DNA of 64,000 bases from Trichobilharzia szidati (Eukaryota > Platyhelminthes > Trematoda > Strigeidida > Schistosomatidae). Made by a program: the position numbers and the translations under genes. Positions 57,301 to 64,000 of the stretch are shown one piece after another. How positions within the stretch are numbered: position 1 is the stretch's first letter; the number at the start of each line of letters is the position of its first letter. The notes beneath the pieces are model-generated. The model worked only from the letters and a program-made list of their open reading frames with translations. It had not been told where the DNA came from and did no database searches. The stretch is taken from the NCBI GenBank assembly GCA_944472155.2, contig OX235279.1:149752199-149816198 (forward strand), in the 5' to 3' direction.

Positions 57301-57540
57301 GGCACCGAACTGCCGCATCTCCAGCCGACTGTCTGTGGAACTCCGCTACCAATCGCTTATTACCTCCCGTGACTCTTCACCACCTGGGTGCCCTACACTT
57401 TCATGTACCGCCTTTGCCGGAGCTCTTACCAGCACAACCGCCTGCGCCGTTGGACCCCTGATGCCCACCAGCTCTGTGACAACTTCAAAGCTCCGTATGT
57501 CTCCTTCCTCCAGGGCAGCTGACCATGGAATCTTCATTGT
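54395..57540 (-). mobile_element. Ty3/gypsy LTR retrotransposon relic, internally deleted
   Basis: Minus-strand order: gag N-end (57537, IPWSAALEEGDIRSFEVVTE), a degenerate zinc knuckle (FECGKAGLWRRYC, missing the first Cys and the His), protease LIDTGAAVSLMDKNLY (DTG site), RT (SPLLLVQKVNGKYRL, VDFRQLNSL, RMPFGLAGAPFTF, VHGDDHIIY), then integrase core (VDVTEPFPLTSDSEQYL ... VQGPCFE) and C-part (PRGVVSF). From RT end (about 55530) to integrase core (about 55270) is only about 260 bp, so RNase H and the integrase zinc finger are mostly deleted. The second integrase Asp region reads KVQG rather than SDQG. Many stops; no LTR found. Confidence 0.8.
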
Positions 57541-57899
57541 CTAAATGCAGCGACATCAACTGTAGAGGTAGAAGACGAGCTACTGGGTAAATGAATGTTT
57601 ACTTAGAATTGGTATCTCAGTATAGGATAATTATGTGCATCTTATCTGAAAATTGATTAGATATTTGAGTAAAAATCAATATGAGTGTTGTTGATCAATT
57701 ACAATCAGATGGGAAATAAGACGGGTATTTTTATAGTCATAATAAGTAACTTGTTAGGATGTTGTGATGTGCTTAATTGAAATAGAATTTTTCGATTATT
57801 TATTATCCTCTTCTGATTTGACTGGCAGTAATAATATCTTCTATATCTCTGGCATTTGCATTGAGTCATTTCTGTTGCATGTGTTGGATGTAGACTCAA

Positions 57900-58360
57900 T
57901 GAACCAGGATTCAGTAATCAACCCCTCTCTCCACCTACATAGATTACTTCTTAGAATTTTAATCCTCTCCCACCCTATTGTGTGGTTGTGTGTTTATGCA
58001 TTTATTACATTTGCTGAGGGCTTTTTTCTAAATTACTTATCTTCTCGGGGTCAACCATTCTTACCTTAGCTAACTTCTTGTGTCCCGACAATATGACAAC
58101 CCCCGACCTACTGGTTTGGCCTATGTAGTTGACCTCACAGTCGTTGCAAGGTATTTTGTAAATTTTATCATTTTGTTTAATTGGGTCCACCGGGTCTTAT
58201 GGCCTACAGAGCTTGTCCCTAAGTGAGTTTGTAGATATGAATGCCACCCTAATTCTTGCTTTACTGAGAATCCTATGCAGAGCCTCAGATATCCCCTCCT
58301 TATATGGTATATAGTAGATGCCTTGCATCCCATCTTTTTTAGCACACATGATGATCTTGC
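57900..58360 (-). mobile_element. PLE fragment with GIY-YIG domain
   Basis: The minus strand has KKDGMQGIYYIPYKEGISEA, KARIRVAFIST, then YKIPCNDCEVNYIGQTSRSG and KKLAKVRMVDPEKISNLEK: a PLE linker and GIY-YIG nuclease (N-terminal part in one frame, C-part in another). Related to 38.55 and 52.6 kb copies. Confidence 0.75.
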
Positions 58361-58399
58361 AAAGCGATACTCACAAAAAAGAAACGCGAAATGGTCAAA

Positions 58400-60920
58400 T
58401 ACTTAGTTGTGACAGTCGATTATCTGTCTGTAATAGGCATAGTCTCATAACGACAAAGTAGGAATTAGCTCACCGGACTGCTACTCAGAAGACTCAGGGC
58501 TTCATACACTGTCAAATATACCACTTGCTTGGTCAGAGGGTCAACTTAAACAGCTATAGTGGGGATTTGTTTTCCTACCGAGATTTCACCTACCCACTTA
58601 GGCAACTTATTTCTCTGCTGAGCGGAATGGCTGATTCACTCATCAGATCCATTTCATGCAATCAAACAGAGAATCGAATCCTGACATACGAATCAGCCCT
58701 TTTCTAACTTTAGGTGTTTTGAAACTGTAAATCAGGATGCTGTGTGTCACAACTGCATTATTTAAATTCTCAACCGGGCGATCTGTCTACTTCCAGAAAT
58801 CTAATACCGATGTGGGAAGAAAGCGAACAATCTGAGTGGACACCATTGAGCATAAATATCACAAGTTATAGGTCATCATAAAATTGAGAGTATATGTTAT
58901 TGTACGATGTGGTGTCCGTAGCAGGTATGGCATAGAAAGGAAGAATGCCACAAAAACTATGCATACTGATAGCCTCAAAAACCATTTAGTTTACATCCAA
59001 TGTAAATACGACTGCATTTGGGAGTCGAACAAGTACTTAGTACCTATTTCATACACCCCAGACGACATGTGAAAACTGGCTGGGTATATTCGAACTTTTG
59101 CATCAAGGCTGCAGATGAGGACTGCATAGTTACAGATTGACATTGTAAAGACTATTGAGTAGACTGATTCACATGCTACCTTAGAGGCTGAGGGTATTGA
59201 CGTTAACGGATAGTACGAAGTATTCTAACGCAAGATCTAATACCCACAACTTCTGTAGTATTCGTTCCGCGTAAACCAAAGGCAAAGCAAAACAGCAGAA
59301 TTGATCGGCCAAATTATGAATTATATTTTGGGACCAAATCAGAGTGCGAGATGATTGCCTAACTAGCTAGGAATGGTGCGCGAACGGAGGAACGTAACAC
59401 GACGGCGTGCCAAATGGCGTGGATGCTTCACTGTGGGCTAAACAAATCGACTTAAACAGTCAGAGTCAGTATCCAATGTGTGGTGATGAATGATGTGGCT
59501 AATAATTCTGATCAAAACCCTCCCAGCCTTTCTTATTTTCCATTTCCTTCGTACTTTTATGATATTTATTTAAACTCTGATTATCTGTCCACTTCACCTT
59601 TATTATTGCATAACTTTTAAGATTTGACCTATTTTGTTTATTTATTGAATTGTCTACACATACACACATTACTACCTTCGTTATTCTTCTCGCCAGCTAG
59701 ATAAACCTTATGATAATTATTTTGTTATCATTATAATAATCATTATTACTGACTTTCAAAACATTTAACACATTATTATCATTATTATTTGATCCACAAA
59801 CTCACCGTCATTGGTTTAAATTGTTTTACATAAATCTATATAAATTAGAATAAAGCCTGAAGAAGATCTAATTGAAAACAATATTGTCTTGTTCTAATAC
59901 TAAAGCGTTAACAGAAACATGTCCAGGGTTCTGGAATTCTGACTGATTATGACTTGAGACCTTATATCTTTGTTGCTTAATTACTAGGTAAATAAAGTGA
60001 AAAATAAATAATTATGGAGACATTTTATTACACATATCGTTAAATATTAAAGTATAAATCGGATATATGACGAAAATTATGTGGGACACTATCTCACCAC
60101 GCGTCTTAAAGAATTGAATGTAAAATTTATGTCATTTATACAGGTCAAAATATACTTACTGAAAGAAGTATTCTATGTGTAGGTAAACCATTCAGGGAAA
60201 GAATGCACTGATGACAACAAACCCAGAAATAATATACTGATTGGGTAGCGAGTGCCAACTTTACACGCCACTGTACAACACAACATTACTAGGTCTTGTG
60301 CTTCATGTTTCACCTACCTGAAATGAATATTCACTTCGAAGTTTATAGGATGTGCCCCTACTTTAATGGACTATCATCCGGCATCAGTAAATGCAGCCAA
60401 ATTAATGAATGTCGATGGACTGGCTAAGCCAACGAGATACTTATTCAATCCGACAATTCTACCTGTGATGAACGAATGCCGAGAGCCCAAAAGTATACAG
60501 CAGAACTGTAACTGCTACTATTCGTACAAGAAGTGACCAGAGTAACAGGTATTTCACCTATGGATAAACAGATCATTTTAAACGATGAACCTTTTCCTAT
60601 TCCTGTCGCATAGATTTTGAACTTCTTAGATTGATAAAGAAAGATGCTATTTATGGGAGTATGAGAGTAAATATGTGAGAACTAGTTTGACCGACAAAAG
60701 AACATCAAATTAGCTGATAGGTAAAGAACAGTGTAAACATATAAAGGTATGTGAGTTGGCACTTCTGATAGTAGGAGGACTAGTAGTACAGGTTTTCGGC
60801 GTTTCAGAGTGTAGTGTAGAGATCAAAATATGCAAACCACGCCACTCATTTGTTGCAACATCGCTGCTAGTGCACTTAGGAGAAGAAGTAAACAAAGCCG
60901 TTTACGAAAGCTTAAGTAGG
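58400..60920. other. Intergenic; mostly unassigned
   Basis: No motif-bearing frame. 59850-59900 has GCCTGAAGAAG followed by GAAAAC, perhaps a decayed PLE end. The rest is AT-rich. Confidence 0.35.
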
Positions 60921-60939
60921 AAGTAATCGAAGACACCAA

Positions 60940-62260
60940 CAGTCAGTGCAGTTTGCCAATCATTTTATTGAAGAAGCCCAATGGAAAGTTTAGGTTTCGT
61001 GTTAATTTTCGAGAAGTGCGTAATTTACCTGAACTAAAGCCATGTGCAACAAAAACTGTGGTGAAATCGCTAGGTCGGCTCCAAAAAGTTAAGCTGTCCA
61101 TAGTTTTCGAGCTACGATCACATTATTGACAGATACCAATGAAAGAAAATGACTGAAGCAAAACAGTCTTTACTGTTGAACAGAAGCAGTATAAGACTAG
61201 ACGAATGGTGTCTGGATCGGTAAATGAACCCTTTACGTTCAGAATACTAATCACCTTTGTGGTGGACTCTGCTAGCTTAATATCCTAAATTCGAATAGAA
61301 ATAAAAAATACCAAATCCGTAAAGTTACTGGCAGAATATATTAAAATATGCGTTGGTGGTATAGCGGTTAGGACGCTCCCCAACCATGCACATGGTCCGG
61401 GGTTCGATCCCCGGCCGACGCACTCCTTTAAACCTCGCCTAGATTACTAGCTCACTAGTCTCCTAGCCGGTCCTAAGCCCGGATAAATAGGGAGGGTTGT
61501 GGCGTGGTGCTAGCAACTCCACCCCCAAAACTTAACCAAATTGCTACAGAAACTTCAACGCACAAATATACTAAAAATGCTAAAAATATAAACAATAACC
61601 GTATTTTTCGCTGGAATCGGAGAAGTGAAATGACGCAGGCTGCCTTCGGGAAGCCAGTCAGCCGATGTGCCTTCTTTCGATGAAAGCAAAAATAAGGATG
61701 GGGACTTGGGGTTATTACAAGGTTCAAATCCACAATTAACTTTGTAGACTCCAGAAATATTGTACGAGGACTGCTCCAATCTTAATTCTACAATATTCAT
61801 ATTGCCAGAGGTTGGCCAAGGTAACGTAGGGAGAATATACGGCGTTCCTGCGAAACTTTGAAATGGAAGGTAGTTCATTAGAATTGGTCAATGGCAGTTG
61901 AGATGGTGGAGAAGACAGAGCGATGTAGGCAGAACTACATTTCCTTTTTCTTACACAAAAAAGCGAGGTTAAGTTCAAAGTATAGAGATTCTGGTTAAAC
62001 CAAAGTAATGTACAATATGTTCATAACAGTAGTAGTAAAAGTTGGATAAGTTTATTTTTGAAGACTACACACCTTGTGATTTAAGAAAATTAAGAAGTTG
62101 AAGGTTTACGTTGATGATCTGGTAATACTGGTGATACTGAGACAAAAGACAACCACGTTAAGTACATAATAGGCAGTTAAACGCGCACTGAAGAGTTTGT
62201 ACTACGTATCAGCGAGACAAAATCTCAAATAGCTAATAATGAATATTACACTCTTGGGAG
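60940..62260 (+). mobile_element. Ty3/gypsy RT relic, split by a SINE
   Basis: 60950-61260: PIILLKKPNGKFRFRVNFRE, CATKTVVKSLGRL, TVEQKQYKTRRMVSGSVNEP; 62095-62250: KVYVDDLVIL (RT active site) and, shifted, LRISETKSQIANNEY. Related to the relic at 54.4-57.5 kb but on the other strand and more decayed. A SINE (61345-61560) and about 500 bp of other sequence separate the two parts. Confidence 0.68.
61345..61560 (+). repeat. tRNA-derived SINE with near-intact tRNA-like head
   Basis: 61350-61421 folds like a tRNA: acceptor-like stem GCGTTGG/CCGACGC (one G-T pair), box A GGTGGTATAGCGGTTAGG, T-arm CCGGGG-TTCGAT-CCCCGG with box B. The body (CTCCTAGCCGGTCCTAAGCC...) matches other copies. The RTE-like tail is short or absent here. 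Not called a real tRNA gene because the body continues and copies are dispersed. Confidence 0.75.
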
Positions 62261-62489
62261 AAGAAGAGAGAAACTGAGACAGGATCCTTACCTGAAAAAA
62301 ATTGTGACTATAAAAACCATTGCAGCCGAAATTCAGAGACAAAACTAAGATAGATATGGACGAAAGAAGAATCTTCCGCTTCCGTTAAGAAAAAACTCGA
62401 CTGAGGAGAAGCAAATTATGTGAGTGCCGAACTGTATCCCCCCATTATCTCAGAGGATACACAATGACAGCCAACGTGCCACCTCAAAT

Positions 62490-62815
62490 CCACCAACTTG
62501 GAAAAGTCCTGCAATAACGTTGATTGTGAAGAAATTGCAAAACAGCCTCAACAATACGAAGTGAAATACCACAAGCATTTATGAACTTCATTCAACAGTC
62601 ATTCAGCGATTCATAAACCAAAGCTCAATCAAGATTCTGAAGTAAACACAAGAGTTAGGCAAGGCTGTCTACTGTCATCGATAAAATTCCTCGTTGTGGT
62701 GGGCTCGATCATGCGACTGACCGTGGGGAGTGAAAATATTGATAAATGCTCTACTGAAAAACGGACGTTAGAGAATGTGGACCTCGCTGATGATTTGTGC
62801 CTTATATCTAACGAA
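62490..62815 (+). mobile_element. Older RTE-type RT fragment
   Basis: Reads KPKLNQDSEVNTRVRQGCLL and then NVDLADDLCLISNEL (RT active site ADD). It is cut on the right by the younger RTE copy and has lost its RT fingers. Confidence 0.72.
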
Positions 62816-63556
62816 CTGGGAGGAGACAATACAGGAAGAGAACTCACCATGGGTCGCGAGGCCCTCGGTGAAATGAACGACAATGGTGAACTCTTCTCAG
62901 ACTTCTGCGCCTTCAATGATTTGGTGATTGGTGGCAGTTTGTTCAAACACAGGGATATACACAAGGCGACATGCATTTCACCAGATGGACACACCAAAAA
63001 CCAGATAGACTTCATTTCAATCTCAAGGAAGTGGAGACGGAGCCTATTGGACAAAATATTGAGGAGAGGAGCAGATGTGGGTTCAGACCACTATCTAGTA
63101 CAAGGGAATTTCAAGGTGAAGCTAAAAGCCTCGAGGATAGTTGGGTATAGGCCACAATGCAAGTTCAACACTCAAAAACTGAAGGACACAACCACAAAGC
63201 ACACTTTCACTGCAACTGTCAGAGCAAAGCAGGAAACACTACGTGGCATCATTGAGGAATCATCCGTGGAAGACCATTGGAACTCTCTGAAGGTGATCTT
63301 CAACGAAACGTGTTCAACGGTTTTAGGAAGAAAGAAGAAACAAGACAAGGAATGGCTCTCAACGGAGACGTGGAAGCTAATAGAGGAGAGGAGAATGGTG
63401 AAAGAGAAAATGATTCAATGCAAAGACGAACAAGAGAAGGAGACGCTGAGTTCAATTTACACAGCACTGGACAAAGAAGTGAAGAAGAGCGCCATGAAGG
63501 ACAAAAGACAGTTCTACGACAATCTGGACACTGAAGCTGAGAAGGCAGCATGCTAA
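62696..63556 (+). pseudogene. Chimeric 286-codon frame: old RT piece fused to younger endonuclease
   Basis: One open frame starts in the older RTE RT fragment (ATG at 62696), passes the insertion point (about 62812-62824) and continues in the endonuclease of the younger element to TAA 63554-63556. Such an RT-then-endonuclease order is the reverse of RTE. Most likely a chance in-frame join by insertion, not a gene. Confidence 0.75.
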
Positions 63557-64000
63557 AGGGACCTGAGGACACTATATCAGATAACCAAGTCTCTATCCGG
63601 GAAGAGATCAACACAAGTGAAACCTATAAAAGACAGCCAAGGGAACCCAATTACCAAAGAAGAAAGACAGATTAAACAATGGGTGGATCACTTCAAAGGA
63701 CTCTTGAACCGACCACCACCTACAACCCGTCCAAAAATACCAACAACAGCACGTACACAACTGCAAGTTGACACCAATCCTCCAACGAAAGCTGAAATCA
63801 TGAATGCAATCAAGCTTCTGAAAGCTGGAAAAGCAGCTGGACCAGATGGAATACCCCCTGAGGCACTGAAAGCGGACCTGGAGACGACAGCAGATATGCT
63901 GGCTCAATTATTCCAAAAGGTGTGGAAGGAGGGAAAGGTGCCTACTGACTGGAGGAAAGGTCACCTGGTGAAACCACCAAAGAATGGCGACTTAGGACTC
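62816..64000 (+). mobile_element. RTE-type retrotransposon, 5'-truncated in the endonuclease, runs off the window
   Basis: From the endonuclease (DNTGRELTMGREALGEMNDN, DFCAFNDLVIGGSLF, KNQIDFISISRKWRRSLLD, GSDHYLVQG with the catalytic SDH) through a linker (KTLKDTT..., DKEWLSTETWKLIEERR) to the RT fingers (KLLKAGKAAGPDGIPPEALK, KVWKEGKVPTDWRKGHLVKP). Only one stop breaks it in the window: TAA at 63554-63556, one base away from CAA. After it the frame is open to base 64000. It is the least decayed element here. Confidence 0.85.

Noticed and set aside
58440..58530. tRNA-like TTAGCTCACCGGAC ... GGGCTTCATAC
   Set aside because: No paired stems could be drawn, and it does not match the two SINE families.
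59850..59910. Possible hammerhead (GCCTGAAGAAG ... GAAAAC)
   Set aside because: No stem II can form and GAAAC is changed; at best a decayed PLE end.
61350..61421. Possible functional tRNA gene (acceptor stem, box A, box B)
   Set aside because: The same head, with the same downstream body, occurs at many places in the window, so it is a SINE head and not a tRNA gene.

Overview
The window looks like nuclear DNA of a schistosome-type trematode. It is AT-rich, with host exons separated by kilobase introns packed with degraded retroelements: RTE and CR1 non-LTR elements, Penelope-like elements (PLEs), Ty3/gypsy elements, and tRNA-derived SINEs, some carrying hammerhead-ribozyme motifs. One host gene also has 30-43 nt micro-introns, a known schistosome trait. 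I cannot name the species.

Host genes. (1) The plus strand from base 1 to 26190 carries the last seven visible exons of an adenylate kinase 9 (AK9)-type gene. These exons splice in frame into a 702-residue C-terminal part with a P-loop kinase core, an Asn/His tract and YHS-like cysteine segments. The gene starts upstream of the window. (2) The minus strand from 37505 to 36643 carries an acyl-protein thioesterase (LYPLA/APT) gene in seven small exons with the Ser-Asp-His triad. Its N-terminal exon was not found, and the frame does not close across one 30-nt intron. The two genes converge, about 10.4 kb apart.

Region by region. 0-26 kb: AK9 exons plus introns with hammerhead SINE copies (2.3-2.7, 4.1, 21.3, 23.2 kb), an exact 349-bp inverted repeat (3.76-4.59 kb), RTE fragments (3.3, 8.5-9.3, 13.7-14.1 kb) and PLE fragments (5.3, 12.7-13.2, 20.5-22.6 kb). 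26-37 kb: the intergenic space, with RTE 3' ends (27.2, 30.9, 33.5 kb), a PLE endonuclease cassette between inverted repeats (28.7-29.4 kb) and an endonuclease-domain relic (31.5-32.3 kb). 37-48 kb: APT, a PLE piece, an internally deleted CR1-type element (41.0-43.4 kb), an orphan open frame (43.56-44.09 kb), a diverged tandem duplication (46.4-46.8 kb) and an RTE reverse-transcriptase relic. 48-64 kb: a PLE copy (52.6-53.4 kb) next to a small palindrome with a hammerhead-like loop, a Ty3/gypsy relic (54.4-57.5 kb), another PLE piece, a second gypsy relic split by a SINE, and at the right edge an RTE copy joined in frame to an older RTE fragment.

The most interesting structures are the exact palindrome whose inner ends fall in a hammerhead motif, the two PLE endonuclease cassettes each preceded by an inverted copy of its own 3' end, and the SINE family that seems to share its 3' tail with the resident RTE LINE. 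I saw no tRNA, rRNA, CRISPR or prokaryotic feature. Splice sites, element borders and families were assigned by eye.
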